Notes: a model not told the origin generated them from the letters alone. A DNA stretch of 64,000 nt from Cladopsammia gracilis (GCA_022457155.1 JAJGOT010000049.1:1797501-1861500), one strand, 5' to 3'; counted from the stretch's first letter, positions 22,400-34,371 are shown. Translations and numbers: made by a program.

Positions 22400-22858
22400 T
22401 TCCTTCTCCACCTGAAGTCCTTTGCCAAGCACTAAATTGAACAAGTCGGATGGTTTATAGGGGCCGTTATAGCGTGCGAGCAAGCTATCTTTTGGGGAAG
22501 TAGAAATCAAATCACAACTTTTCAAGTCCAGTGCGTTAACTACTTGACCATTCTAATCCTGGGAGGTATAATGTGATGGACTAGCCGGGGAGGGGAACGT
22601 TTTGATGCTCCAGGCTACTAAGAACATAATTTATTGTTCATGCTACTAAAAATGGCTCGGAAATAAACGCACTCGTTTGAGGATTCTAGTAGACATTTCT
22701 TCCCCTTACCTTACGTTGAACTGTTGCAGATCAACTTTCGTTGAATAATGATTATGTCCTGCAGATTGAGTATTAACACTATTCTCACTGCATAATTAAT
22801 TAGTTCATAGCAGACGTTTAAGTAATCTCTTCGCATTTTCCAGTGATTGCGTACGCTT

Positions 22859-22906
<48 letters not shown>

Positions 22907-23270
22907 ATGCTTTGCGCTCCTTGAGTATAAATTTGGTCGCTCCGCCTAAAACGTGGTCATTTCATCGCTATTCCGGGAAACCAGTCGACTTTCGCGACCC
23001 ACCCATCTCCCCTGGTGGCGGTTGACGAGCTCAGTGTATATCCTCGTTGCATGCCAATTGCCTCTGCAGGCGCGAATTCTTCCCATAACTTAGCCTTACG
23101 CGGTGAGGTAATGAATATGCAGTGAGCATATGGTACTCTTTGATGCATTGAGAACCATAGCCAAGCTCTGGCAATAACATGATCCTCACGAAAATTTCAA
23201 ATAGACTTTGCTTCAGTACATTGCTTTTCCCTGATGTACTGATCACGTATTTTGCACCTTTTCTTTTTTT
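22400..23270. other. Intron with a TAG microsatellite
   Basis: A (TAG/AGT)n run of about 45 bp at 22,860-22,906 is the only clear feature. No gene was recognised before the FN3 exon at 23,274. Confidence 0.6.
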
Positions 23271-23273
23271 CAG

Positions 23274-23510
23274 CATTATAGCGTCTATTGGAATTGCACA
23301 GGATGCTATTATCAACGAAATGGCTCAAAAACTGTTCCTACACCGACTACCACGATTTCAAACTTGCAGCGAAGCCAAACGTACTTCTTTACAGTCCACG
23401 CAGTGACCAATTTTGGCATTGGAGAGAATTCCACGGTTTCCGTCATGATAAGTCAATACTTTGGTCAAGTCCTCAATTTGAAAGCTGATGTTAATAATTA
23501 CATTATGACA
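23274..23510 (+). CDS. FN3-repeat protein, exon part 1 (end of domain C, start of domain D)
   Basis: The acceptor TTCTTTTTTTCAG precedes phase-0 sequence HYSVYWNCTGCYYQRNG, then YFFTVHAVTNFGIGENSTV, the second half of an FN3 domain, and GQVLNLKADVNNYIMT, the start of the next. The coding sequence is interrupted after 23,510 by a transposon and resumes at 25,395 in the same frame. Cysteine pairs (C-x2-C) after the C strand also occur in the exons at 42,257 and 43,364 and look specific to this protein. Confidence 0.8.
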
Positions 23511-25394
23511 ATGAATGATTTGCCAGTAATCAGATCCCTCTGTTATGCGCAAAGGATTCTGGGATCGGCAGGGGGCAAACATTGCAAGTCGCTTGAAGGG
23601 AATGTATGGCGAAAAGTTGTTTTGACGTCCAAAAAGACGATTCTTGAGGGAGTTCGACCCGTTTTCGCCGCTATTTTATCAGAAATGGATTTGGACAATG
23701 TTGACACGTGAAAAGTGTAAGTTTTAGTTTGAATAACCGTGAAATATGTGATAAAATCTACTGATAACCTTTCTTGCTTGCGAAAGGTTTATTGACGCCT
23801 TTATTGTGAAATTCACATCGCGTAATGCTCTCGAAATACCACAAAAAGTAGGTTTAAATTTGTATGAAATAGTTCAATAAACCTCTTTCAGTTCTATTTA
23901 CGTGTGTACAGGCTGTTCTCTTATTAGTAACGTCTTTAACAAGAAATTATGGCTTCTGTAAATTTACCTCCTCAAAGGAGAGAAATTGTTGTCAGAGGAG
24001 ATGGAAATTCTTTTTACCGAGCTATTGCTCTCTGGAGGGATGAAACGAGCGATAAGAAACACGAGGAAATCCGAAGGCTAAGTTCCAGTTTGATTGAGAC
24101 AAATCCGAAGGTTTTTGAGCCGCTACTCTTCGCTTCAAACTCTGCGGAGGAACATGTCAAGAACAGTAAGATCACGGGAACTTGGGCAGAAACTGTAGAC
24201 ATAATCAGTTGTGCATCACTGCTAAAGCGACCTATTTGTACCTTCTCGACAAAACAGAGAAAATGGTTCAATTGCCTGAATGGAATAGTGGCGTAAACGA
24301 AGCAGTCGCTAGACTGCCAAGATTGCCAACAGAGATTTTAGTAATCACAGTGAGCTCCACACAGCTATAAAGCGTAGCGAATAGAAGCTAAAATTACAGT
24401 CTTGACTGAGACAAACTTCAACTCTCTACAAGTTGAATAGCTTTTTAAGCTACAACTCTCTCTGCTATAAAGCTTGGATCCTGAAAATTAAAATCCTGCA
24501 AAGACAAATCTAAAATAGCTGGGCCCGGCGTGACATAAAATTAATAGCAGGAAAGACATTCACGGACAACAGATCATTTCAGATCTTGTCATGTCCGGTA
24601 TTTCAGAGAGAAAAGTTAGAGAAATCCAAACCTTTCCAACATACTGAAAAATCTACATGCCAATATTAATGGTGAAAACAAGGAAACAACCGCCAGGCAA
24701 AAAGGGACGCTAAAATGAGGTCAAAATCTACAAGCGAAACACCACGGGAAACTACAACAGACACCTTTACTTGACCTCTAGTCCGTTGCACGCGGCTTTT
24801 GAAAGGTTTTAAAACTCAGTCTACACTCTACAGTCACTAAAATCCTCCTTAACAAACAGCTAAATGTAGAATACCCGTTCAAAACATATAGAAGGAGCAA
24901 ATGGCATTAAAAACATGAGATAAGAGTCGTGCAGGCCTGCCACCCCAAATTTGCCACCAGGCATTATTTGTATCATTGAGTTAAAAGATAACCAGAAAGC
25001 ACTCTGTACACACGTAGATACAACTGAAAAAGGTTTATTGACTTATTTTCTCCCGATTTATACCTAACTTTGTGATATATTTCGAGAGCATTACGGGATG
25101 GAAATTTCACAATTTTTCTTATGCAAGCAAGAAAGGTTATCAGTAGATTTTATCACATATTTCACGGTTATTCAAACTAAAACTTACACTTTTCACGTAT
25201 CAACATTGTCCACATCCATTTCTGATAAAATAGCGGCGAAAACGGGTCAAACTCCCTCAAGAATCGTCTTTTTGGACGTCAAAACAACTTTTCGCCATAC
25301 ATTCCCTTCAAGCGACTTGCAATGTTTGCCCCCTGCCGATCCCAGAATCCTTTGCGCATAACAGAGGGATCTGATTACTGGCAAATCATTCATT
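23511..25394. mobile_element. Long-TIR DNA transposon inserted inside an FN3 exon
   Basis: Inverted terminal arms of about 320-350 bp (ATGAATGATTTGCCAGTAAT at the left, mirrored at the right ending GGCAAATCATTCATT). The interior carries a degenerate OTU-like gene. Removing 1,884 bases rejoins the FN3 frame exactly (Thr-Gln-Trp-Asp). No clear target duplication could be assigned; one base is ambiguous at the junction. No transposase was recognised. Confidence 0.8.
23949..24407 (+). pseudogene. OTU-like cysteine protease relic in the transposon
   Basis: The frame 23,949-24,296 starts MASVNLPPQRREIVVRGDGN and contains GDGNSFYRAIA, the OTU catalytic box. The position of the nucleophilic Cys (DGNC in active enzymes) is Ser here. 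EEIRRLSSSLIE, AEEHVKNSKITGTWAE and RPICTFS follow in OTU order. The C-terminal His region is recognisable in another frame near 24,350 (NHSELHTA), so at least one frameshift is present. OTU enzymes remove ubiquitin; this copy should be inactive. Confidence 0.7.
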
Positions 25395-25436
25395 CAGTGG
25401 GATAAACCCAGGAATATTGAAGCCAAAGAGATTAAG
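25395..25436 (+). CDS. FN3-repeat protein, exon part 2 (first half of domain D)
   Basis: Encodes QWDKPRNIEAKEIK, the end of the first half of an FN3 domain with the conserved Trp, and stops in phase 0 at AAG|GTACCT. It continues the frame left at 23,510 before the transposon. An alternative is that transposon sequence is spliced out: a GT at 23,526 and the AG at 25,396-25,397 would keep the frame and replace one residue by five. Confidence 0.7.
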
Positions 25437-25559
25437 GTACCTGCCAATCCTCAAGCAGAAAACAGTGGTTTTCTGTCCCTGGATGTTTTGATTTTGTTGC
25501 CATACGTTTTTAGTAATGTTTGTTCTCAGAATATTGCTGTTAAACAGTACCTTTTTGTA

Positions 25560-25563
25560 GAAA

Positions 25564-25616
<53 letters not shown>

Positions 25617-25660
25617 TTTATTTATTAATTTATTTTGTTGTTGTTGTTGTTGTTTTGTTT
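25560..25660. repeat. (ATT)n and (TTG)n microsatellites
   Basis: A run of ATTATT about 45 bp long followed by TTGTTGTTG repeats. Intronic simple sequence without other features. Confidence 0.95.
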
Positions 25661-26257
25661 AGTTTCGAATTTCGAACATATTTTAGTCATTGGAAGCAAG
25701 CGCTATGAGCAAGGCAAGGGCATAAAGGGACGGAGAGACATTTAAGCTTGTCCATAGTTTGTGACACTGACAATTTTAAATGCAAATACAGTTCAAGAAT
25801 GAGAACATGGTTTTAGTACATTATCTGAGGGCATATATCAACATTCTCTTCCTAACTACATTCATTTCATTCAGACCAGATGACGACTGTACTTTCGTAC
25901 ATTGCTACTTTGGTTTAGAGTTGTCTTTGAGCAGCACGAGATTCTCCTTGAAATTAAACATTTTGCTTAGAGTATCATAAAAGGTCTGCCTTTTTATGAT
26001 GGGATTACTGCTCTGTTGAATAACTATTTAGATTCGCTGATTTGATAAAGTAACGTTGTGAACTGGTAGGCAATGTTTCACTTCACTGAAAACAATCGTA
26101 ATACCAATGTCAGGACAGACGTTTGTCAAGTCCGATACAAGATAATTTCTTGCTGTAAGTTCATATTGATTCTATACCTCTGCCCTTTTTCTGGCTAAAT
26201 GTATGAAAAAATTCATTGTGTTGTGTAGTGCTGATTGGGAACTGTCATCTCTTACAG

Positions 26258-26554
26258 TCGTACATTGTCAGGTGGTGTAACAAAAATGACTCGCCATACT
26301 CCTACTGCTACCGTTACAATAGCACCAATGTTACCGGAGGTGTGACCAACTTCAAGTTGTCTGTTTTGGCTGGTGATACCTACAGCATTTATGTCTATGC
26401 TGTAACAGCAAACGGACAGGGAAGATCTACATCTATCGAAAAGACAGTGCCACCTCTCAATCTTAAAGTGGGATCTGCTTATTTTTACAAGACTGGAAGA
26501 TATGGATTGCAAGTGTACTTGTACTGGTACAGGCCCTATGTCAGTGAACCATTG
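26258..26554 (+). CDS. FN3-repeat protein, exon (end of domain D, start of domain E)
   Basis: The acceptor CATCTCTTACAG leads in phase 0 to SYIVRWCNKNDSPYSYCY and TYSIYVYAVTANGQGRST, the second half of domain D, then PPLNLKVGSAYFYKTGRYG and VYLYWYRPYVSEPL, the first half of domain E. The donor is TTG|GTGAGT. Length is exactly 99 codons, phase 0 at both ends, as in most other exons of this gene. Confidence 0.87.
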
Positions 26555-26824
26555 GTGAGTAAATATTTCTCAAGGTTATTATTGTTTGTTTGTCTATGAC
26601 ATCTACGGTTGGGACAAAACCTAAGCATCAACCTGTTGAGGTCAAAATTCGCGTTGGGTCTAGGGGGTCTTATCATAGGGAATTCATACGCTACGAGCTA
26701 CGGGCATAAGCTACGAATCAGTCCTAAACTTAGCCTCCATGCGCTCTTTATAGCGCAGACAGCTTGAACAGTCACTGACCGTATTTTTTAAGAGTTTTAA
26801 GTAACAAGGTCCAATTTATATCTC

Positions 26825-27045
26825 TAACTTTATTTAAGCCCCGCATCACTCCATATGTCTTGAGAGGCAATGGTCTTAATGTAGTACGGAATTCTTACAA
26901 TAGCTGTTACCTACACAACTCGATTTCTTATACTATATCTCGCATCTGGAACCAATTACCTCCAGCAACTAAATCTTCTACTTCATTTTCGCAATTTCGT
27001 AACTTGATTAAATACTCTGACCTAGCTGGCTGCCAATGCAACAAA
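26825..27045 (+). pseudogene. LINE reverse transcriptase C-terminal fragment
   Basis: Plus-strand reading RITPYVLRGNG, SISYTISRIWNQLPPATKSS and FSQFRNLIKY, ending in CQCNKC. The WN-LP motif followed by a short basic region and a Cys cluster is the usual end of several LINE families. It abuts family A copy A2. No upstream RT motifs remain. Confidence 0.6.
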
Positions 27046-27049
27046 TGCA

Positions 27050-28330
27050 TAATAGCGGAGCCCGCGCGGCGGAGCACCATACTCATAGAACCTATGCCCG
27101 TCATTTTTCATGGTCATGGCTAGCGGAATGTTTCGCGGGCGCGCGTGTGCCCGCCGCAGGGCTGCCTCCGCCGTCGCGGAGGACTAGCTCGCGGGTGCGT
27201 ATGACGTCGCAAAACATGCGCATACGACGTCATGTTGAAACCAAAGCGAGGCTTTGTTTTTCGCGCGCTTACACGGCCGAATTTCACGTCAGCTGGGAAA
27301 ACACTTTGATGTTTTGCTGTGTTTACTGAGCGGAGAAAACGGTTTAAATTAAAGTCGTTATTTTCCTGCTTTTTTTCGCGGTTTGCTACTCAAGACAGGG
27401 ATACTAATTAACGGATACTCAAAATCCGCTTTAGTGGAAAAAGAAGAGCTTTCAGGGATAAAATCTTGCTTCGAGGAACTATATACGTTTTTAGCAATGC
27501 GAGAGATAGGTTCGTTTCACGGATTTCAGCACCAAAGCGGAGATTTAAAGAATTTCCAAGCACAGTAGTCGCCGGAGGGACTTAAAGGTAAAACAAATTA
27601 CATTTTTCGATGGGAATTTATCTTAATATCAATCTGTGATTGACTTTTGGTTTGTGTGCTCGTTAGTTTTGGAGAATTGTTTATGAACGTGTAGGTTAAA
27701 TTCAGTTGTATTAATTTCTTGAATTTCATCGAAGACACGGCTCGGCCTCGATGCGCTATAAATAGTACGCGTTTTGCTTTTAAACGTAAACTAATGGATA
27801 TTTGAATAAAATTTTTCGAAAGAAGATTGTGTTGTCCATTTTTATGTGTTTGTTCATTCATTACATAGATTGCAAAGCGATTTTATGTAAACAAAACAAC
27901 ACTTAGATTTTATACTATAATAATAATAATAATCACTTTATTTAAGTGTCAAGGTATTTAGCGCGCGTCGCCTTATGCAAATAAGCTTATGTTTGTGTAT
28001 TTTTGCAATTTTGATTTCCAAATCAGTTTCTCGGGCATTTTTTGTCAAGCAACAACTGTATTTTATTCGAAAAATAGTCGTAATAGTTATTCTAGACGGA
28101 GAAAAAGTTGTTTTTGTGAACGTTTGTACGGTCTAAATGTACTGTGCAGACGGTCGGGTAATAAGCTTAAACTTACTGTTTTTGAGAATGGCTAAAATTG
28201 AAAAATAGCCCGGTCGTCAATCTTAATTCTTGTGCTTCCGACCTTTCACCTAAGTTAAGTTTCATCTTAGTTAAGCTTGTTCAGAGGGTCTTTAGAGGGC
28301 GACGCTGTTAGGTAAAGCCTAACTATATAT
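27050..28330 (+). mobile_element. Interspersed repeat family A, copy A2
   Basis: Full-length-looking copy with the same blocks as A1: CATACTCATAGAACCTATGC, GGAATGTTTCGCGGGCG, the AGAAGAGCTTTCAGGGATAA block, then the AT-rich 3' part and AAGGTCGGAAG-type 3' sequence (here read as GACCTTTCACCTAAG). It ends at an AT run beside an inverted copy (A3). Confidence 0.8.
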
Positions 28331-28344
28331 ATATATATTATATA

Positions 28345-29575
28345 TATAAATAGGCTGAGCCTAACAGCGTCGCTCTCTGAACAGAAAGCCGATGATGATA
28401 AACTTAACTGAGGTGAAAGGTCGGAAGCACAAGAATTAAGATTGACGACCGGGCTATTTTTTTAATTTTAAAAGTTCTCAAAAACAGTATTACGCGGCTG
28501 TCTGCACAGTACATTTAGACCGTACAAAAGTTCACAAAAAAAAAAAACAACAAAAAATTTCCGAATAAAATACACCTGTTGCGTATCAAAAATTGCCCAA
28601 GAAACTGATTTGGAATCAATATTGCAAAAAATACACAAACATATTTGCATATTAAAAGGCGACGCGAGTGAAGTTAGAACTATAAAATTCAATTCTTGTT
28701 TTCTTTACATAAAATCGCTTTTCAACCTATGTAATGAATGAACAAACACATAAAAATAGAGAACACAATCTTCCTTCGAAACATTTTATTCAAATCTCCA
28801 TAAGTTTATGTTTAAAAGCAAAACGCGAACCATTTATATGCGCATCGAGGCCGAGCTACCTTCGATGAAAGAAATCAAAACGACTGAATTTGAGCTCGTT
28901 TTATAAACAATTCTCAAAAACTAGCGAGAACACAAAGAAAAAGTCAATCACATATTGATATCAACATGAATTCCCATCGAAAAATGTATTTTGTACCTTT
29001 AAGTCCCTCGACTTCTTGAGAAATTCTTTAAATCTCCGCTTCTTCAGTTCTGAAACCCGAAGTACATCTCCCCGCATTGCTCTCACATTGATAAAACGTA
29101 TGAAGTTCCTCGAAGCAAGGTTTTATCCCTGAAAGCTCTTCTTTTTCCACTATAGCGGCTTCTGAGTATCCCTTAATTAGTATCCCTGCCTTGAGTAGCA
29201 AACCGCTAAAAAATGCAGAAAATAACGACTTTAATTTAAACAGTTTTCTCCGCTTAGTAAACACAGGAAAACATCGAAGTGTTTTAATACCAAGCTGACG
29301 TGACATTCAGCCATGTAGCCGCGCAAAAAACAAAGCCTCGCTTTGGTTTCAAAATTGCTAAAATCCCGGATGTTGTGTGGCGTCATACGCGCATGTTTTG
29401 CAACGTCATACGCGCCCGCGAGCAAGCTCTGCCCAACGGCGGCGGACGGACCGACGCGCCCGCGAAACATTCCGCTAGTCATGACCATGAAAAATGACGG
29501 GTATAGGTTCTATGAGTATGGGGCTCCGAAGCGGGCCGAAGGCCCGCGAGAGCTCCGCTATGATTATTGGATTTA
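28345..29575 (-). mobile_element. Interspersed repeat family A, copy A3 (inverted partner of A2)
   Basis: Same family in inverted orientation, directly next to A2. The junction at 28,310-28,372 is a (TA)n stretch between GCTGTTAGGTAAAGCC and GGCTGAGCCTAACAGCG. Together A2 and A3 form an inverted repeat with ~1.2-kb arms. No recognised protein. Confidence 0.8.
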
Positions 29576-29599
29576 TTGTACCTATGTAAATTTAGTTTT

Positions 29600-29624
29600 T
29601 TAGTACTGATTTTGTTCAAATTTC

Positions 29625-29656
<32 letters not shown>

Positions 29657-30024
29657 TATATTTTAAAGTATTTTGTAGTGTCAATCACTTTTATCATGAG
29701 CCCTTGGCTTGGGAGATTAGGCAACCACTCCCTGTGAAAACGACGTTAAATAAATTATTTTTATTTGTAAACAGCAAATGGAATTAAAATGGCAAGTTAA
29801 CATTTATCATATTACTGTTTTTCGCTGTGTTTTAGGCTTATTTGCTCAAATGGCTTCTCGCAAAGGCATGAAGCGCCGAAATCGTAGATTCTCGCGCGTG
29901 TCTGCCAGCGAATTTAATACCGTAAAAATAACCCCTTCCTTCTCCTCTCCCCGCTTATAAGTGTCAACTGCGGATTACAAGTGTTTTTGTACGGTTTACT
30001 GCCAACAATTTTATATGACAATTT
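29600..30024. other. Intron with (TA)n run
   Basis: A (TA)n stretch near 29,630-29,660 and otherwise unrecognised sequence up to the left LTR of the copia element. Confidence 0.5.
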
Positions 30025-30353
30025 TGTTAGAATTCGGGTTAATGAACGTACCAGAGCTCCACAAGTCTTTGAACACAACTTGAACTTTAATAACAGCTGA
30101 ATCTCAAGAGAACTCCGTTACAGATCGATCACCGACGAGAAGAGCGAAAACTGGTAAGATACAACTGCTTATGTAATACGAAAGCCTTACTAGAAAAACC
30201 TGTTTGTCCAGTTCTAAACCTGTCATAGAAGGTTCTAGAAACATCTGCAATATGCTAATTAGGTGCTTGAAATCAACAAACAGTCATAGCAAAATGTAAA
30301 ACGAATAACATGTCTATGTTCGCAATTCCCTCCAGAGTGCTTCTTCCTCAACA
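30025..30353 (-). repeat. copia 3' LTR
   Basis: Almost identical to 34,417-34,745 and of the same length (329 bp). Just inside it, at 30,354-30,370, the minus strand reads GAGTGAGAAGGAG, a suitable polypurine tract. Confidence 0.95.
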
Positions 30354-30376
30354 CTCCTTCTCACTCGCAGATGGAA

Positions 30377-31268
30377 TTAAGACGGCATCTCATCCATTCC
30401 AGACATCTTCCGTAGTTTCCTGAACTGTTCACGACTCAAACCTTTGGTAAGCGCATCCGCAACCATTTCTTCTGTGCGACAGTAGCTCAATTCCACATTG
30501 CCATTCTCCACCTGTTCCCGAATGTAATGGTACTTGATTTCAATGTGCTTTGCTCGCCCGTGAAACTGAGGGTTCTTGGCCAAGCAAATCGCTGATTGGT
30601 TGTCTTCATAGATCTTTGTTGCTTCCTCCGGTTTGCTTCTCAAATCAGTCAGGAGTTGCCGTAACCAAACTGCTTCTTGCGCTGCACTTGCTAAAGCTAT
30701 ATACTCGGCCTCTGCAGTCGAGAGAGCAACACATGCCTGCTTCTTGCTTCTCCAGCTAATTGCTGCACCACTCATCTGAAATATGTACCCGGACGTTGAT
30801 TTGCGATCATCCGGGTCCCCGCCCCAGTCAGCATCTGAAAAACCTACACAGCCGTTTAACTCATTCTTCCTGTAGAGAAGACCTAAGTGCATTGTTCCAA
30901 TCAAATAGCGCATGATACGCTTGACTGCAATCCAGTGCTCCTTGGCAGGATTTGCGCAAAACTTGGCCACGTTACTCACTGCATACGTAATATCCGGTCG
31001 TGTCATAGTCGACAGGTACAGAAGACTTCCAACTGCGGATTGAAACTGCTCTTGATTAGCACTTTCAGAGTCTTCGCTCATCTTGACAAGTTTTGAGCTA
31101 ATGTCTACTGGGGTATCAACTGGCTTAGCATTCTCCATGTTGAACTTACGCAGGACCTTTTGGGTGTAGGCTGGTTGTCCAATCCAAACTTCTCCATTTT
31201 GTTTGTTCTGCAGAACTTTGGTCCCCAGAAAATGGTGAAGTTATCCCATGTCCTTCACTTCAAACTTC
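30377..31268 (-). pseudogene. copia RT end and RNase H
   Basis: Continues pol after the frame break near 31,300. It includes GKPVDTP-like NAKPVDTPVDISSKL, VGSLLYLSTMTRPDITYAV and the RNase H motifs FSDADWGGDPDDRKSTSGY and LSTAEAEYIALASA. A TAA stop in the reading frame lies at about 31,240, between KDMG and LHHFLG. Apart from that the RNase H part is intact to the stop at 30,377. Confidence 0.9.
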
Positions 31269-33050
31269 TCACCGAGAGCTTTCTTTACGTCCGCAATGCG
31301 CTTGTCGCTTTTTCGCAGCCAGCACTAAATCATCAACGTGAACGGCAATCATGAATATCTCTCCTTCTGAAGCAACATAGATGCACGGGTCACTAACCGA
31401 TTGAATGAAACCAAGCTTCTTTAAGTGCTGATCTAGCACTGAGTTCCAGCATCTTGACGATTGCTTTAAACCATAGATACTACGTTTCAGCTTGCAGACC
31501 AAATGCTCTTGACCCTTAACCACAAAACCCTCTGGCTGTTTCATATACACCTCTTCTTTCAATTCACCATTGAGGAATGCAGTTGTAACATCTACCTGAT
31601 GTAGCTTCAAACCATTTTCCACAGCCAACGCAATAACTGTTCTGACTGATTCAAATCTGGCGACTGGGGAGAATGTCTCATCGTAATCAATTCCAGATTT
31701 CTGAGAAAAACCGTGAGCTACTAGCCGGGCTTTGAAACGTTCTACAGACCCCTCGGAATCTGTTTTGACCTTGAAAACCCACTTGCTTCCAACAGCTTTC
31801 CGCCCCTTTGGCAGATCCACCAGCTCCCAAACATCATTCTCTCGGAGGGATTCAATTTCCTTCTCCATTGCCTTCATCGATTTTGCTTGATCTGGGCTAT
31901 TCAGCGCATCTTTAACGGTCCTTGGCTCAGTTAACTCGTCATTTGCGACACTTGCCCATTCTCCATAGTAATCAGGTGCTTTCTTCTCCCTGTTTGATCT
32001 TCGCACCACTGGTTCTGCTCCATCTTCAGATGTGCGCTCTTTATCAGCTACATGTTTCTCATCATCATGAAAGTCCAATTCCACACATTGCTCACTACTT
32101 CTTTCTGTTGGGACACTTGGCTCCTTCTCAATCCCACGACTTGATTCATCGAACACGACATCCCGGCTTTGAATGACTCTTTCGCGCTTTGGATCATACA
32201 GTCGGTAACCCTTCCTCTCAGTGCCGTAGCCTAGAAGTACGCACTTCCTGGATTTTACATCCAGTTTCCGGCGCTCGTCCTTGGCAACATGCGCATAAGC
32301 GGCACAGCCAAAAACTCGTAGGTGTCCCATATTTGGTTTCTGTCCCGTCCAGGCTTCAAAGGGTGTCTTCCCCTTGACTGCAGTTGTCGGAATTCGATTT
32401 CGCAAATACACAGCCGTTGACAGTGCTTCAGCCCAGAAACGATGTGGTAGCCTCGCATCAGCTAGCATGGGTCGCACCGCTTCAACTAGTGTTCTATTCA
32501 TCCTTTCGGCAACCCCATTCTGCTGAGGAGTTTTGGGTACAGTCAGCTCATGTCGAACTCCTTCTTTCTTCAAGCACTTTTCAAAATCCGCTGAGACGTA
32601 CTCGCCACCATTGTCGGTACGCAGAGTTTTCAACTTTCTGCCTGTTGACCTTTCCACCTGAGCTTTCCACTCCAGGAAACATGGGAAGGCTTCATCTTTG
32701 CGTTTCAGGATATATATCCACACGTAACGGGTATTGTCATCAATGAAGGTAAGAAAGTATTCTCCACCGTTCAAGGACTTTGCGATCATCTTACCGCATA
32801 CATAACTATGCACCAACCCCAGTGGTTCACTGGATCGCTTGCCTCCGTCAACTAGGAACTTATTTCTGTGTTGTTTTCCTTCCACACATGACTCGCAGAA
32901 AGAAGTTTCTCTTGACGCATTGTAATCAAAGTCGTCAACCAGTCTTTCCTTGGCCAAAGTTTGCAGGTTTCGTACTCCAAGATGGCCATATCGCCGATGC
33001 CAGGTATCTTCCTTTGTTTCTTCGGTCTTGTTTACAGCTGCATTAGCTTG
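31269..33050 (-). pseudogene. copia integrase and reverse transcriptase
   Basis: The frame follows gag-protease directly after a TAA at 33,051-33,053. Integrase zinc-binding residues WHRRYGHLG and CESCVEGK come first, then the core with IDDNTRYVWIY, LRTDNGGEY (second catalytic Asp) and QNGVAERMNRT (Glu). The RT part has WVFKVKTDSEGSVERFKARL, DVTTAFLNGEL and VHVDDLVLAA, with the VDD catalytic motif. Just after it a one-base insertion in an A run near 31,304 throws the frame into a stop. No ATG is needed because the protein derives from a polyprotein. Confidence 0.92.
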
Positions 33051-34205
33051 TTAGTTATCAGCCTGACAGCTCAGGTGGTACAAACTTCCCACCCTAGTAG
33101 CAACAGCTATCACCTTCATTTCTGAGTCCAATATTTCACACCCAGTCTCAGTGAACTTAACCACCTTTCCAGCTTTTGCCGCCTTTGACACGCTCAACAG
33201 GTTGTATGACAGATCAGGCACGTACAGAACTTCGTGTAGTTTACACCTACTAGCTTTACCGCCTACTGATGTCAATTCCAACACGACAGTGCCACGCCCG
33301 GTTGCTTCCACGGCATATCCATCACCAAGCATGACCTTCAGTGGCTGCTCCAGACTATGAAACTCATCAAACAGCTTATCATCACAACACATGTGACAGG
33401 TTGCTCCTGAATCCACGATCCATTCATTCAGGCGACCAGTGGAACTCGCCGACAACACGTGGTTAACCATCAAGCCAACACAATCATCATCTGAACTGCT
33501 GCTGTCTCTTCGCCTCACTTCAGCCCTAGTTGCTTTCACTTGGGCACCCCTTGCCTGCTTTTCATTTGTGCCCCCGTTTTGTTTTATCCACTCGTTGCAA
33601 TTCCGCCTGATATGACCAAATTTCCCGCAGTGATGACACTTGGGTCCCTTTCCTTTTGATCTTTGCTTTCCAGTCATTGCTCCTTCTCTGCTTCTATCAG
33701 AGCCTACTCGTTCCTTCAGTTTTCTTTCTTCGTGTAGCAAACGCTCAGTAACAACTTCCATCTTAGGCACACCCTCATTCGCTTCAAGAGCAGTGACCAA
33801 CATATTATATGTTTCTGGTAAGCTGGCCAGTAAGTGCACAACACGGTCTTCTTCGGAAATAGGATCCCCAATCACTGACAACCCATCAAAAATCTCGGTC
33901 ATAGCCTTAACATGTTCCTGTACAGAGTTGCCCTCCTTGAGCCTCAAAGAAAAGAGTTTACGCCGTAGTTGCAACTTGTTAGCCCAAGTTCTTCTCTGAA
34001 ACTGGCTTTCTATCTTCTTCCATACGTCAGCAGGGTCTTCAGGCTCGCCAAGTAAATACAGCAGGGACGGTTGAACAGACAGCACGATCGTTGCCAACGC
34101 TTTGTCCTTTCGAGCAAGAAACTTCGGAAAGTGTTTGTCTTTTACATCAGGACACTGTTCAGTACGACTCACAATTCCCCATAAACCTTCCTTTAACAAA
34201 GCCAT
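33051..34205 (-). CDS. copia Gag with aspartic protease
   Basis: A 384-residue frame starting at the ATG at 34,205. The UBN2-like Gag region includes LEANEGVPKMEVVTERLL. A zinc knuckle CHHCGKFGHIRRNC follows at about residues 190-203, then the protease active site WIVDSGATCHM (about residues 263-273) and LHEVLYVPDLSYNLLSVS. It ends at TAA, where the closely related integrase frame continues, so this stop could be a point mutation or a readthrough site. No cellular role; it would form particles for retrotransposition. Confidence 0.92.
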   Translation of the reverse strand: MALLKEGLWGIVSRTEQCPDVKDKHFPKFLARKDKALATIVLSVQPSLLYLLGEPEDPADVWKKIESQFQRRTWANKLQLRRKLFSLRLKEGNSVQEHVKAMTEIFDGLSVIGDPISEEDRVVHLLASLPETYNMLVTALEANEGVPKMEVVTERLLHEERKLKERVGSDRSREGAMTGKQRSKGKGPKCHHCGKFGHIRRNCNEWIKQNGGTNEKQARGAQVKATRAEVRRRDSSSSDDDCVGLMVNHVLSASSTGRLNEWIVDSGATCHMCCDDKLFDEFHSLEQPLKVMLGDGYAVEATGRGTVVLELTSVGGKASRCKLHEVLYVPDLSYNLLSVSKAAKAGKVVKFTETGCEILDSEMKVIAVATRVGSLYHLSCQADN

Positions 34206-34371
34206 TCGACACTGAACCGTCTACGTCGGATAATTCGACCCATTCAAAGGAACAACAGTTACGGTTCGCGATTCTGACGCCATCTTGAAAATTTCTCCAG
34301 GCCAGGCAGCACAGCAAAATGCAGAAATGGCGGGCTTTCACGTACAGTACGCAATCGATCAGTTCTCTATT

